Counted from the first letter of the stretch, positions 48,398 through 61,145 are shown. The stretch: 64,000 nucleotides of DNA from Haliotis asinina (GCF_037392515.1 NC_090281.1:45980645-46044644); one strand, 5' to 3'. Translations and numbers: made by a program. The notes: generated by a model not told the origin, from the letters alone.

Positions 48398-48556
48398 TTA
48401 ATGAGTGAGTGAGTGAGTGAGTTTAAGTTTACACCGCTTTAGCAGTAGTCCAGCAATATCACGGCGGGGGACACCACATTGTACCCATGTGGGGAATCGA
48501 ACCCGGGTCTTCGGCGTGACGAGCGAACGCTTTAACCACTACGCTACCCCACTGCC
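48398..48556 (-). mobile_element. tRNA-derived SINE, well preserved
   Basis: The minus strand has an A-box-like GTAGCGTAGTGGTTAAAGCG and a B-box GGGTTCGATTCCC 33-34 bp later, then a body ending in GTGTAAACTTAAACTCACTC repeats. The tRNA-like head lacks a foldable acceptor stem, so it is a SINE, not a tRNA gene. Confidence 0.85.
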
Positions 48557-49200
48557 ACGTCGTATTTGTGATTCATGTACTCATGCATGTTTACTGAAAG
48601 GTGCAGATCCTCCTTTTTGTGTCCATTGTGATGAGAGAATCATGGTCAAACAGAGATTGATAGTGGTTGCAGCCTTGACGTGAGTATGAAGTACCGTAAT
48701 ACTATTTTCCCCTTAAGATGGTACACAAGTCCCATTTCAAAGTATGTTTATATCTACCAAAGTTTTAAAAGTAAAATATTTGTTCTTTTAACGATCGGTT
48801 AAATTTCAGAAAATATCGCAAACACCTGGGGCGATATGGTATGGCGATCTACTTTCAGTTACTGGCAATCCTTAGCCTTCTTTTATTTGGTATTGTTTTC
48901 TACAATAATAGACTTTATTACAGCATACAAGTTTTAAACTAAATGTGACATTCTATAGGTTTATGTTATACATAGATTGCTGTCGTCACGATGTGACGTT
49001 AAATATTACCTTACTGACTCATAACACAGCTGCTATTTAAACTTGCTGTCTTGATTGTTGGGTCTACATTGACTGTTGTGGGATGTAGACGTCTCCATTA
49101 ACGTACTGTATAAATCCTGAAGTCCATACGTAATGTCCTCAGTTGATCTGAGGTGGGACATCAGAAAACTATGGACTCAGCCTTGACCCAGCTCTTTTAT
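48557..49200. other. C-D intergenic region, right part
   Basis: Nothing recognised except a SINE-tail-like CGATGTGACGTTAAATATTA near 48990. Confidence 0.45.
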
Positions 49201-49287
49201 CAGCTGAGATACAGCCCGACTATATGAACACCATATCAAGCGGTATTAACTTTATGTCAGATGACTGCAATTCGACATCGTTTGAAG
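49196..49287 (+). promoter_or_regulatory. Gene D proximal promoter
   Basis: TTTATCAGCTGAGATAC combines a GATA-type site with an E-box CAGCTG. TATATGAA at 49221 lies 67 bp before the ATG. A diverged version of the promoters of A-C. Confidence 0.45.
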
Positions 49288-52200
49288 ATGCCCCTTAATA
49301 CCTGTATATACATTTTCCTGACTTTGTCGTTCTGTGTTGGTAAGTATACTTGCTTCATCTCCAATTCCTGACAAAAGCCACGGGTATGTTTCACTCAAAA
49401 CTCTCTTTGTGCGTGCGTAATAACACAATTAGAAAGTTGGAAAAGATTTGCTGAATATGATTGGAAGACAAATACCCGTACGTTTGCAAATAATACACTA
49501 ATTTTACATTCATGTGACAAGGTATCTGAAACTGCATATCGTATTCATGGTTGCAATGTGCCAATGTGTTTCAGAATTCACTTGTTCAAAGCACTCTCAC
49601 GTCCAAACAAGGAACCTCAGATAACGAATCAAGTATTTTTAACAGCTTGGTACTGGAAACATGCCATCCTCCAGCATGACAAGACCAAAACGTTCATCAT
49701 TTAATGTTTTGACTGCCGTTGGCATGTCTCCATGGACTGAAAGCTGTTCGTTTTTAACCTATTGCAATTATCTGCTTACTTATCTGTCTGCCTACTTACC
49801 TATCTACCTACCTACTTGCAGTCTCCGAAGGAAAGCAGGACTTTGCTGTGAACGTCAACAGTGACGGCACATACAACGTCGTGGTTCAGGGAGTGGTATG
49901 GCTGAAGAGCGCGCCTACCTTCTTCAGAGCTGATGGTCAAGTGTTCTCATCTGCTGATGGATCTCTGAAACTGGTCAAGAACACTCAATCCAGTGGTGAG
50001 GACGTCATCGGACAGTGGGAGGCCAACAGCTTCTTGTACCAGGCAGGATCCAGTCAGATCGAGACCAGCTTTGTACAGTACACACCAGATCCAAGCATAT
50101 TCACCTACAACAATCCGACTGTGCCGTTCATGTTGTTCAAACAGGTGAGTAAACATGGCTTACAGTCCGACTCAAAAGCGGACCTATGAATTGCAGTCTA
50201 ACGTGAAAATTAAAAAACATATTATGATCAACATAATCAAAACATCAGACCACCTTGGTAGGCTGTTTTTCAGATTTTAAACCCTTTAAATAAAAAGGTT
50301 GTTAAACAAACTAACATTAAATTATTGACACAGTTAACTGTTTGTTACGTGGAAGGAGTGCAAAGAAAGTTACAGCCAGGTGTTTGAGAAAGGATGAAGA
50401 CGGCACAGCACAGGTTAATGAATCAATAACTTTGTCGGCACTTCTGCACGTGTTCCGGGGACATTTGACTGTTCGTTTCTCTGCACTCCTCTCACACAAC
50501 AAATAATAAACTGTGTCAGAATACTCATCAGTGTTTCATTGACCATTTTGTGTTCATTAGTTCTCGTGCTACATTACAGCTCATCGGTCCCATTTTGACT
50601 GTAAGATTTATTAATACTTTCTTGTCTACAAACGGATGCTGGGATGAGGTTCCTGTCATACTATCAAGCAAAATCACCATTTTTCATGATCGCAACATGC
50701 ACGTTGTATCATGCCCCTGTGAATATTTTTATCATTCTGTACCGTCCATCAAACTGACACTTAGACAAATCCCTCGCTGGATATTCTTGTTCAGATGTTA
50801 GAATGACACTTGTTTGTTAATATCATTCCAGTGCACATGTTTCTCCTTTTTACTCTCTATTTGCTTTGGCTAACATACGTTTGTGAGTTAGCAACAATAA
50901 GATGGACATTTCACACTTTTACTGAATCAGGGACTCGAACCTGGGAACCAGTGGGTTATCTCATTATTTTGCCATTATGCTCAGTGTTCCTGTCCCAACG
51001 CTTTTTTCTAAGACTGATTATATTTTCAAACCTATGATAATTGCAGTGACTCATCTTAACATTCGATTGCATAACATTTGTTCCTACAAATTGTCTTTAT
51101 ACACACTTCATGGGTGTATTTTTTACTCTCTATTTGCTTTGGCTAACATACGTTTGTGAGTTAGCAACAATAAGATGGACATTTCACACTTTTACTGAAT
51201 CAGGGACTCGAACCTGGGAACCAGTGGGTTATCTCATTATTTTGCCATTATGCTCAGTGTTCCTGTCCCAACGCTTTTTTCTAAGACTGATTATATTTTC
51301 AAACCTATGATAATTGCAGTGACTTATCTTAACATTCGCTTACATAACATTTGTTCCTTCACATTGTCTTTATACACCCTTCATGTTTTCTTTCATCAAT
51401 GATGGCAACAGCGTTACATTAATGGAGCAAACAACACCGCCTCCAACAACAGTGACTCCACCATTTCTGGCTTTCCTGGGTTTCTAACTCAAGAATCAAC
51501 TATTACGCTAGGATACCTCGGTTACGCTGGGCTGATGTTTGGTAGTGATGGTCTGAAAGCTGGACAGTAAGTGCCTGTTGAAATGTCACTGTTGAAATGT
51601 CACTACACTGAACATAGCATACATCCGAGAAAATCCTGTCTGCAGCAACCCGTCCTTGTCAGAGGTGACTAACAGGATGGGATGGTCAGATTTGCTGACT
51701 AGAATGAAGCATGCTATTTTACTATGCCACGAAAAAAGGAGTGGGATATAGTTATATCCTATTTTCTCATAAACCGTTATGGATAGGTAAACCAAATTTG
51801 GTATCTGGTTTTAGGACATGCATGACATGATGGAGTCCGAAAACGGAGTTATGACCTTTGTCATGCATTTCTCGATTTATTGCACGGTATCCCCAATGGA
51901 GACAGATTTTCTCAGCAACCGTTATAGACAGGGACACCAAATTGGGTATGTTTTCAGGACATGAATGTCGCGATGGAATCAAATAGGAACAGAAGTTGTG
52001 CCGGCGACATTGATTCTTCTTGTTCCTTCTGCAAAGCTCGATTCACATGATGTGAAGCATCGAATTTATTGACCTGACTCACATATTTACCCACCGCCGC
52101 TATATTGCTGAATTGTTCTGATGTAGTATGCACATGGAACAAGCGCATTCATCAAGTTCATAAATGCTTTCCCATTCCAGCCTTTTTATCGATTCAGATG

Positions 52201-55200
52201 GGGATCAACGTCGTTTCAAATAGACGATGGGCTTGAGAGTGGGCCGTTAGCCATATTTGATCGTGTGAAGACTGCAAATACCCTGATTATCTCCCCTGCA
52301 AGTCGGTTTATGTCGTCATCAACATGGCGTCAGAACGCCAGCACCGGTGGGAACAACGTCTACTGGGGCACTATGGGCGGCGTGGAAAACGTTCCGCTTG
52401 GTGTGGAAACCAGTTTTATCTTGTTCTGTGGAAACCAAGGTATCAACAAGGTACGCATTCCTTAACCTTAAACAAAATGTTTAGTCACTACATTTCCCGT
52501 TCATGCCGCTCAGTCGAAGTTGAAAGGGCTTTCGAAAATATTTCCAGGTATTCAAGGTTCGATTCAACCGAAAAATGATGAATAAGGACATCAAAGGAGA
52601 CACCGATATTTAAAGCTGAATTCAAATGAACTTTCAAAATAATAACATTTTTTTTCATTTTTGTTTTCCTTAAATACTTTATGTATATATGTTTGCAGGC
52701 TTTTGTAAGCTGGGGTCAAATTTTGCAAAGATGGCACGGGCGAACAGACCAGTTTGTAAAGTCCGACTTCACAATCAACTACCTGGGATATTGGACAGAC
52801 AATGGTGAGCATCTTCACCGAAATAATTTCGAGTCTTTGTCTATGACCGTCAACCGACGACCGTGGGGAGTGTTTTCTCGACTTCCATGTCAATCATAGT
52901 TCCTCACCTGTTTCCTCTATAGCCAAGTGTGATTCCGGAGGAACGGAAACAGCGTTTTACTACATATTTTCCTATTTTATTGAATGGATGAACACTTCCG
53001 TCCACATTGTGCCGATCTGATCTGACACTGCCGCATGACTCACAACACACTGAGCACAATTCTCAAACACTCAACTTCGTATGGTGATAGACCATGTTTA
53101 CATTGTATTGTCCAAAATGCTATTCTCCTTTTAAGATTATCTGCTTGCTTGTTTTAACTCACTCTGTGATAATCTAGTGAGTTTTTTTTACTGTTCTTTG
53201 TCGACAAGGTTTTATATATTACATGTATGTATTATGAAATATGACTTTAAATCTTACTCACTCACTCAATCACACTAATATTCAACTGATTTAATGTGAC
53301 AAACGCATTTGGATTTCACGACATGTCGTAAGAACGTTTCAGGACATAGCTCCACGGGCTGTTCCAATGTTACATATACAGCAGGACCGTGAATGGGCGT
53401 TGGTATTCCTGGTGGTTTCTAGGGCTTTGAAACTTTCCAACACTGGAAACAGAAGCCATAAAACCCTTCCCACATCAACAGGAAACGGCTGGTGGAACAG
53501 CACTAGCACACATTCAGGTGAAAATCAGTACAGCCAAAAGAGATGACCCCGGAATGCCGTTGTGCAAAACAACTTTATCGCTGAGACTATCGTAAGGCTG
53601 TGTTAAGGTATGACATTTACGATCACCTTCGCGATAAGTTTGTTTTGTACGATGGCAAGCACCTTGTCAGCTGCTCTTCCATCACTGGCACTACGTTGAA
53701 CATAGCACAGGTTTACACGATGGTTTCTTGAACAACTGGTTTCGTGATCGATCAAAGAAGGACAAATTCTAGATTCTGCTGGCTTCAGAGGTTTCAGGAC
53801 CATGTGTCACATTTATGTTTTGTGCTCTTATCCAAAGTCGAGATATTGAATCATTTGTCGTTCTCATTTGAATCCACACGGTCTACACATTGCGATAAAA
53901 GGTACTTGCTGATGGAAGGTACTTTAAGCCGTGTCGAACACTGATACACAAAACGATGAAAGGTAATGACATCCATTGATTCAGTGGTATTTCTCATAGT
54001 TTGTAGAGTTTTAGCCCACCTAAAAACGGAAACACATGATAGATGCATGAAGTGTTTCCAAGACAAGAGTTTTGTTCATCATTGTTTGTGTTCCCGAAAC
54101 AGCGAATAGGCTTTGGGGAGGATACCATGAAACCAGGTACTTTGGTAACATTCCAGAATATGACATCTAAGCGTTCTCTCCCGACTATGTGTGTATGTCT
54201 GTAAAATAAGGTACTGCATTCGTCATTCAGGAGCGTACTACTACAATGTGAAGGAGACGGGAAAGAACTACCAGGACACGGTGCTTGACATCAAGAGCTA
54301 CATTGGGCAGCTCGGGGTACCCGTCAGGTTAGTATCATTTATCCAATCTTAAATGTAAATCGTGCAGGACATTCAACGTGTTGAAACCACTTGGCCTTTC
54401 TTTCTTACATTTTGTACAATGTGTTGTGGTTCTGCTGAGACAATGAACTTGTTCTTTACATGCCAGGGTGGTTCTACTGAGGCAATGACTATGTTGTCTT
54501 ACTTGCAAGGGAAAATTCAATATGATGCATGCTGCGTCTACTGAGGCAATGACCATGTTGTTTTACTTGCCAGGTACATTCAATATGATGCATGGTGGTA
54601 CCACTATGACAACGACCATGGCGTTATCACGTGGTCAGCTCAGCCAAGCGTCTTCCCCAATGGAATGCAGTGAGATGTCTTTTGAGTGAATGTGTTTAAT
54701 CTGTTTCATTCATTGTATTTAATTATGACATATGATGGTCATAAAATGTTTCACTCCTGCCATCTTGTACCATTAAATGTCCCTAAAAGGACAGTTGAAT
54801 TTGAGGAGTTGGTACAGCATTTACTAACTTTATGAAGAACAACTTTAATTTCGTAAGTGTAGCGAATACAGACAGTTGTATCATTGTAAAGCAGGAATGT
54901 TTCCATATTAAAATATGTACAGTTAGTAATGATTTTAGTTACATGGATTGCAAATATTGTTGTATTTAGGATATATTGTTGACTATTTCCACACATGATA
55001 TTTTTTGTGAAACTAACACGTCAGCTTGTTTTACGTATCCTCTGATAAAGGTGGCTTTATAACAAGACACAGTTTCCCGTCGTGGCGCACAGCATGTTCT
55101 GGTAAGCCCGTTTCGGATTTCACATGCATTCATTTTCTTCCAAGATATATGTTGTTTCACAATTTCAGAAAGGTTTTCACTGTGTTGAATATTCCATCAC

Positions 55201-58200
55201 AAGGAATAAGTATTTTAACTCACGAACTGGGAAGGATCTTTTTAGCAATATTAGTCCTCACTTAATTATTGCATTTTTTAAATAATTAGATTTACTAACT
55301 GATTTGTAAGTAGTTAAATATATTATGACTAGAAGTTTAAATTATTAACTCAGATTGTTCGTGGCTGTATCCTCGAGGGGGGTTTAAGTGCTGTAAAATT
55401 ATTGTCCGAGAGGGTACGCAAGTCCACAAACATTCAAAGTAAATTAAAACTTTTCATGTTCTAAATCTTAGAATACGTGTCTTTTTAATGTATCGCTAGA
55501 TTTCCTAAATTGCAAACTGCTGAAGGTACCAGCAAATGCACCAAGTATGGTGATCTGCCTTGTTGGTGATGTTTAGCCCGTACTAACTTTCCACACTAGT
55601 TTTAAATGTAAGTGTGATATTCTAAGTGCTTTACTGTGCCTTGGTGATTATATATTCATATTTCATTTCAATATCAAACATGTTCTCGTCACGATATGGC
55701 TGAAATATTGCCGATGTGACGTTAAATATTAACTCACACACTCACTCACTCACTCACTCACTCAATCACTCACTCACTCAATCACTCACTCACTCAGAAA
55801 CACAGAAAGGTTTTCACAAATGATATCCATTTCTTACATTTGAAATATGTTAATACATTATCATCACGATCTAAGACAGGCATGATTCATGAAAACATAA
55901 CCGATAAATAAGTAAACCATAAACATAATTTACGATTTATACGTTTTTTTCTGAAAACCATATGCTGAAACATATTAAACGTGTTCCTAGACAAACGGAT
56001 ATAATCCTATTGACTTAATCATAATAATGATAAGTCATCTTCTACAGCGCAGTCTCCAAACATAAAGTGAATCTGATTCTTATTACCCCGGAAGAGCCAA
56101 GCTGCCGGTTAGGCGCTAGAAGGTTATAGTCGCATGAATATATTTCACCAGGTACCTGTTTTCTGCTGGGTGAACAGAGGCAATTTTTAACAAACTCACT
56201 TGCCTAAGGTGTGACCACTCGTGTCACATGTGCTTCGTTGTGGGGCAGGACTGACGTCTAAGAAACTCTCAGGAGTCAATCTGCCAAACACTGTCACCGA
56301 GGATTGTCCGAGCTCGACGCTGCTTAACTTCAGCTGGTTCGTTACCTGATATGCTTCTATTTCCATCAATGCATGCTTCCATGTATTATTAGCCAATTCC
56401 TTTAATGTTCCTCCAGGTCCAGCAATACGACGTATGCAACTACTAATGGGGGGAAGTATAAGTTCCTGATGGATGGGCACAAGGCAGTACCACTGGAAGA
56501 GGTACTGATACAAACTATCTGAACCATCAAGGATAAAAACTATGGCTCTTTACCAGTGTACTATAAGGAATTTCCCTAGGACACACCTACAGGCGCATAT
56601 TCTTTTACTTTCCAGAGATTTTGGACTGATCTGCTCAGTAATGCAAGGAAATGGGGCCTCTTTGTATATGAACAGGTAAATACACCTTATTCACAAATTT
56701 TAAATTTGGAAGAAACAAAAACTGTTGATGTTAAAAATTATTGGGTTTTTCGTTTGTTTGCTTCATTTCTGTAGGATTTCCTCGATGAAGAATTTACACA
56801 AATCCAAACATTCCTGACTGACATTGACCTCGGTCGCCAATGGCTGACTCAGATGGGCAATGGTGCTGCCAAGAACGGACTGACCATCCAGTACTGCATG
56901 TCCTACCCACGACATATGCTGCAGTCTTTGGAAATACCAGTCGTCACACAGGTGAGTGTGGCGAGCGAGAGATAATTTTGATTGCTGTAATTACAAGGAG
57001 ATGCCTATGGTGGGAAACATAATCATGAAATCAACATGTCCAGTTGCGTTGTAAGATATGACTAAAGCGACATGAAGTTGGGAAGATCGATGCCTTCGTC
57101 TTTGGTGATGGCCGATTTCAAAGGTTTCTTAAAGTTTCCCCTATTGCCCAAAACTGATGATGAGGACCTTTGTCACCAGTACATATTGAGATTAGGTCTT
57201 TTGATGAAATGTTCCGAAAAGGCGGATTACACGCCAGACTTTTCAACAAAGTGCTTGATTTCATTCTGGTGGACTCTTCCAGGGAGATGTATATTTTTAT
57301 CTTGTAACAAAACGTAAAAGTAAATATGCTACTAAAGAGGAATATATTTTGTTCAAAGGTGAAACTACAGGAACATACATTAGCCCTTTGCAAAGAAATT
57401 CAGGGGTTGAGGTGGCAAAATTATATGGGAACAATTCAAGCTTCAAAACATTCTCAATGTCATGGAGAACGTGTCTTTGGGATAAACCTGCATGAGGTGG
57501 TATGTGGGCACAAGTTGGAAAATTGTTACTCAGACCCTCCATTTTTCTCAATCTGTTGTCAGCTCATAACTTCGACGATGGATGTCGTAGTCCGCGTCCA
57601 GCCATGCCACAGACCCAATGCACAAAGTGATGTTCGTAGCACTGTGTCATTCGTAAGTCTATAATAAAGTATAGAGTTACGATAGGCCGTAAAGTTACGA
57701 ATGCCCTGTGGATCTGGGCCCAGATTTTCAAAACTCTCTTAGCGCTGAGATAGTCGTAAGTGCCCCATCGTAAGTTAATGGATGTCACTTACGACTATCT
57801 TAGTGCTAAGAGAGCTTCGAAAATCTAAGTCCAGGTCCCAGACAGACAGTCGAGCGTACACTGAAACCATGAACCAAATGTCCCATTAAACATTCCACGA
57901 ATAGGCTGCTCATTGTGGAAATTGTACAGCATTTTGATATGTTCGTTTCAGTCCCGTGCAAGCTTTGATTACCACCCAGGTTCGACCAACTGGAGAATAG
58001 GCGTCTCGTCACTGTTTGCCTGGGCTATAGGCGTCACGCCTTTCAAGGACAATTTTTGGACGACTGAGGTTCAGCCCGGAAATGCATACAGTGTGTATAC
58101 AATAAAATCTCTGTCATTATAACTATAGACAAAGAACTTCATTAAGCACCCCCTGTAGTTTTGCAAAGTTTTCAACACATACATACAACTTGACTCATAA

Positions 58201-60925
58201 AAAGAACGACAAAATAATTGGAATCCATATTGATTCTATGATGATTATTGCTCATTTTAAATGCAACGCGATTATTTATCCGTAGCCATGTCTCCACAAG
58301 GAGGACCATATAAAGGTTATAGTTGAATTTATTGTTGAATGTGAGCATTTCAAATGTCATTTCGCGTGTCTTACACGATTCAAGGTCAATACTGAGTGTA
58401 ACCCCCATGTGACTGTGTGACAGCCAACACTCTCCTCCTCATACCCCATGTCAGCCACCTGATCCTCTGAAAGAAACGTCTACGCAATTCCTCGTGTAAA
58501 GCAGCTTCCACATTTCGTCGAGGTACTGGACAGGATGATGCCTCTGTTGGACACGACGACAAAACATGTCCCAGATATGCTCGAGCGGGTTAAAATCGGG
58601 ACTCATTCAGTCTTGAGATATGTAATAAACTAAACTTATTTGTGTCTATTTGAAGAGCTTCAGTTTCACCATGTAATTTCGAATAATGAAGGCGTCCAAA
58701 GACTACTTTGATGAAAAAAATTTCCCTTTACTGTTGATGCATCCTGTGTTGCAGATTCTACAGAACCATACACGTCCCTGAATGCTGTGGTTGCAACCTT
58801 AAGCACAGGCCCAGTAGGAATTAGTGATATGATTGGGCATACGAATAGGACACTCATCATGAAGTAGGTTGGCTGTTCAATGTTAAGGGTAACACACTAA
58901 ACTTCTGCATTATGAAAAAAAACGTATTTCATGTACATTCGTATCCAACGTGATTGCTTGTGTATGTTGTCAGTGGGGTGGGGGAGTCTCAGAGGGTACA
59001 GAAGAAATGGGCTTCACACATTCTTCACTCACTGTACATGGGGAATTGAACTTCGGTCTTCAGCGTGACAAACGACCGCTTTCACCACTGGGCTATCTCA
59101 TATCTTTCAATTATCGCCGTTATCTTACGTAACAAAGTAAAACTGTATTTACTGTCGCTTCTTATATTCTACAGATCTGTAAATGCTGACGGCCTGATCT
59201 TGAAACCATCGCGACCAGCGACTGCAATTGACAACCAGTTACGGAGGGTACCTGTTTATCTTGCTTTACGCCAATACAATATTTACCATTTGATTTTCTA
59301 TAATAAGGAATCATAACTTTTTCAGTTTGTGGTGCTACGTAAAATGCCAAATTTATGTGACTTGACAAAAATTTAAAATACCACGCTCATTGACGAACTA
59401 TTTACATTTCGCTTACATTTCATTTACATTTCCCCGCTATTTATATTGCAGAGTGCAGCTTAAAACTATCTGAATATCTGCAGCGGGTACTGTCATATAG
59501 TCTATCTTGTTTGATTTCCTAGATGGCTTGGACAGACTTTGATGGTCCTGATGGGGAATTGTGGTCCACGTATTCCGACTTTGGTGGAATGAACAAGTAC
59601 GGCATTGTCTTGGTTGCTGATCTAAGGGCAAATTACAACATGACACCGTGCATGGCTGGATATCAAGGGGTAAGGTGTACAATGTGTCATCTTTTAACTG
59701 GATTTCTCAGTCTGTCGTATTGACCCTGAAAAATATCCCAAAAGTAGCCCATGTCTAAAATTTGTCGCAAGTCTAGAATACTACAGTTTCGGTTTTCCGA
59801 CAGTGATTGTTTTATTACAATCGAAAACGTTCTTATTTTTTGGAAATATGTTCATTTGAGACACTAGCCGTTAGTCTACTGATGTCTCTAAATTCAGGTT
59901 TGGTCGCACCTACAAAATGTAGGTATTTATTTTGGATAAACAACTGAAATTCGTTCGGGGCATATCAAGGGGTAAGACATTAAGCTCATACTGTCGTTTG
60001 ATTATTGCTGTTCGAAATATCCCCGTAACTATGGTCAGGTTAGTATCTAAAATGAACGTTGGTATTTACAGTTTCCTAGCTCCATGGTTTTCCCAGCCAG
60101 TAATCCCAACGAGATCCAACCCTTGACAGACCCTCAGCCTTTGGCATTGAGTACCAACTGTACCAAGGCTGACTTCTGTCTCTTCTATGTATCACCTGTA
60201 CTGACCATCAATGGGTAGGTGTCAGTACTCAATCTAGAGCTAATACTGTGACTAAAACAAATATTACCAGTGTCTGGTGTTACAGATCCCTTAACGAAAA
60301 TGTATATATGTAATATGTACATGCATGCAATAATAGTAGCAAGCCTGCAGGGTTACACTGTTATCGATTAAAGAAATACCTTTTTGAGAGCATGAAATGT
60401 ATAAATCAACACTGATTAAGAGTGGGTGAGAGAGTCACGCTAATTTACGGTACCATAAGCAATATTCCAACACCAGAAATGGGTTTCACAAATTTTTCCA
60501 TGTTAGGAACCAAATTCGGGTCTTCGGCGTGACATGCGAAAACATTACCAACTAGACTTTCGCTAAACCCTAACGCTATATATGATGTCCTCAATGGATA
60601 GAATAATGGATAGAAATATTTCCAAAATGTTTCAACTGAATTGAAACATTGATGGCATATGTGTGCAGCCATGGTGTAATTATTTTCCCCCAGAAAACAA
60701 GTTCTCATCCAGGGTGAGTTAGATAAGTGGGTGCCGATGTCACCCCAGAGAGTGACGGACATCAACATTGCCGATGACATCACCATCAGCCTGACTGGCG
60801 CTGCTTACGAAACTGTCTCCTTCTGGTTCAACGTGGATGGTAAATCTTCACCTGTGACCTGTACCCTCGGAGCTGGAGGACTAGCCACTCTCAGCTTCAC
60901 AGCAGGCACGTGTCGTGGTGTGTAA
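49288..60925 (+). CDS. Gene D: secreted GH-D-like protein
   Basis: Exons: 49288-49339, 49822-50144, 51412-51566, 52198-52450, 52699-52804, 54231-54327, 54574-54669, 55051-55101, 56417-56501, 56616-56675, 56775-56951, 57952-58090, 58755-58863, 59175-59247, 59523-59669, 60072-60214, 60694-60925. They join into 765 residues; exon 16 has one extra codon (STNC where A has SNC). The signal peptide is MPLNTCIYIFLTLSFCV. Candidate catalytic residues are D427 (YEQDFLDEEF) and D491 (SRASFDYHPG). FKDNFWTT and [13 protein letters not shown] are conserved. It is the most diverged member in exons 6, 12 and 15, yet exon 2 differs from A at only about 8 of 108 residues. All donors are GT. Introns carry a 273-bp tandem duplication, fold-back elements and a Tc1 relic. 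Substrate unknown. Confidence 0.83.
50851..51394. repeat. 273-bp tandem duplication (intron 2 of D)
   Basis: TACTCTCTATTTGCTTTGGC starts at 50851 and 51124, and the two copies are almost identical over about 270 bp. Each contains GGGACTCGAACCTGGGAACC, a B-box-like motif on the minus strand, probably an old tRNA-derived SINE. The second copy runs up to about 20 bp before the exon 3 acceptor. Confidence 0.92.
51640..51705 (-). repeat. SINE fragment (intron 3 of D)
   Basis: TCAGAGGTGACTAACAGGAT and GGTCAGATTTGCTGAC match the minus-strand abalone-type SINE head only. Confidence 0.5.
53566..53648. repeat. Short fold-back element (intron 5 of D)
   Basis: CAAAACAACTTTATCGC and the reverse complement of GCGATAAGTTTGTTTTG form imperfect arms of about 31 bp with a mismatched middle. 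Confidence 0.5.
54425..54573 (+). repeat. Decayed copies of the exon 7 start (gene D)
   Basis: Two to three diverged units, e.g. AAAATTCAATATGATGCATG at about 54511, with TTACTTGC(A/C)(A/G)GG acceptors, precede the real exon 7 at 54574. The array is shorter and older-looking than in B and C. Confidence 0.7.
55685..55797 (+). repeat. SINE 3' tail with (ACTC)n (intron 8 of D)
   Basis: GGCTGAAATATTGCCGATGT and GACGTTAAATATTAACTCAC are followed by CACTCACTCACTCAATCACT repeats. The same tail motif occurs near 26979 and 48990. Confidence 0.6.
57710..57840. repeat. Fold-back element (intron 11 of D)
   Basis: AGATAGTCGTAAGTG at about 57750 pairs with CACTTACGACTATCT at about 57785. The pairing extends imperfectly outward through CTCTCTTAGCGCT/AGTGCTAAGAGAG and GATTTTC/GAAAATC. 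MITE-like. Confidence 0.75.
58180..58618 (-). mobile_element. Tc1/mariner transposase C-terminus (intron 12 of D)
   Basis: The minus strand reads SPDFNPLEHIWDMFCRRVQQ, then HPVQYLDEMWKLL, and ends VLAVTQSHGGYTQY before a TGA at 58386. SPDxNPxEHxWD carries the last acidic residue of the DDE/D triad, and the QSHGGYTQY ending is typical of Tc1-like transposases. The N-terminal two thirds are missing and the frame is broken once or more before the end. Dead copy. Confidence 0.85.
58970..59101 (-). mobile_element. tRNA-derived SINE, diverged (intron 13 of D)
   Basis: The minus strand has TAGCCCAGTGGTGAAAGCGG (A box) and AAGTTCAATTCCCCATGT (B box). Same family as 48398-48556. Confidence 0.65.
60421..60570 (-). 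mobile_element. tRNA-derived SINE, diverged (intron 16 of D)
   Basis: The minus strand has TCTAGTTGGTAATGTTTTCG, CATGTCACGCCGAAGACCCG and GGAATATTGCTTATGGTACC. Confidence 0.6.
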
Positions 60926-61135
60926 CGACCTTTGAAAAGCAATCCAGTTTTGCATTTGACACCAAGCAAAATTCCCTCTATCTGACATGTGATGAAACTA
61001 ATGCAGAAACAAAACTGCATATGCACTACTGTGCAATAGCACTGCAAAAATGCTGAAGTTGGAATGCATGCAAATCGACATATATCCTTTGCATAAGCGT
61101 TCATTTTGTTAGAAAGTTGTTAACTCTTGATTACA

Positions 61136-61145
61136 AATAAATAAA
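61136..61145 (+). terminator. Poly(A) signal of gene D
   Basis: Overlapping AATAAATAAA 211 bp after the stop codon. Confidence 0.55.

Noticed and set aside
48398-48556. tRNA gene
   Set aside because: A and B boxes are present, but there is no cloverleaf with a paired acceptor stem and several similar copies are dispersed, so it is a SINE.
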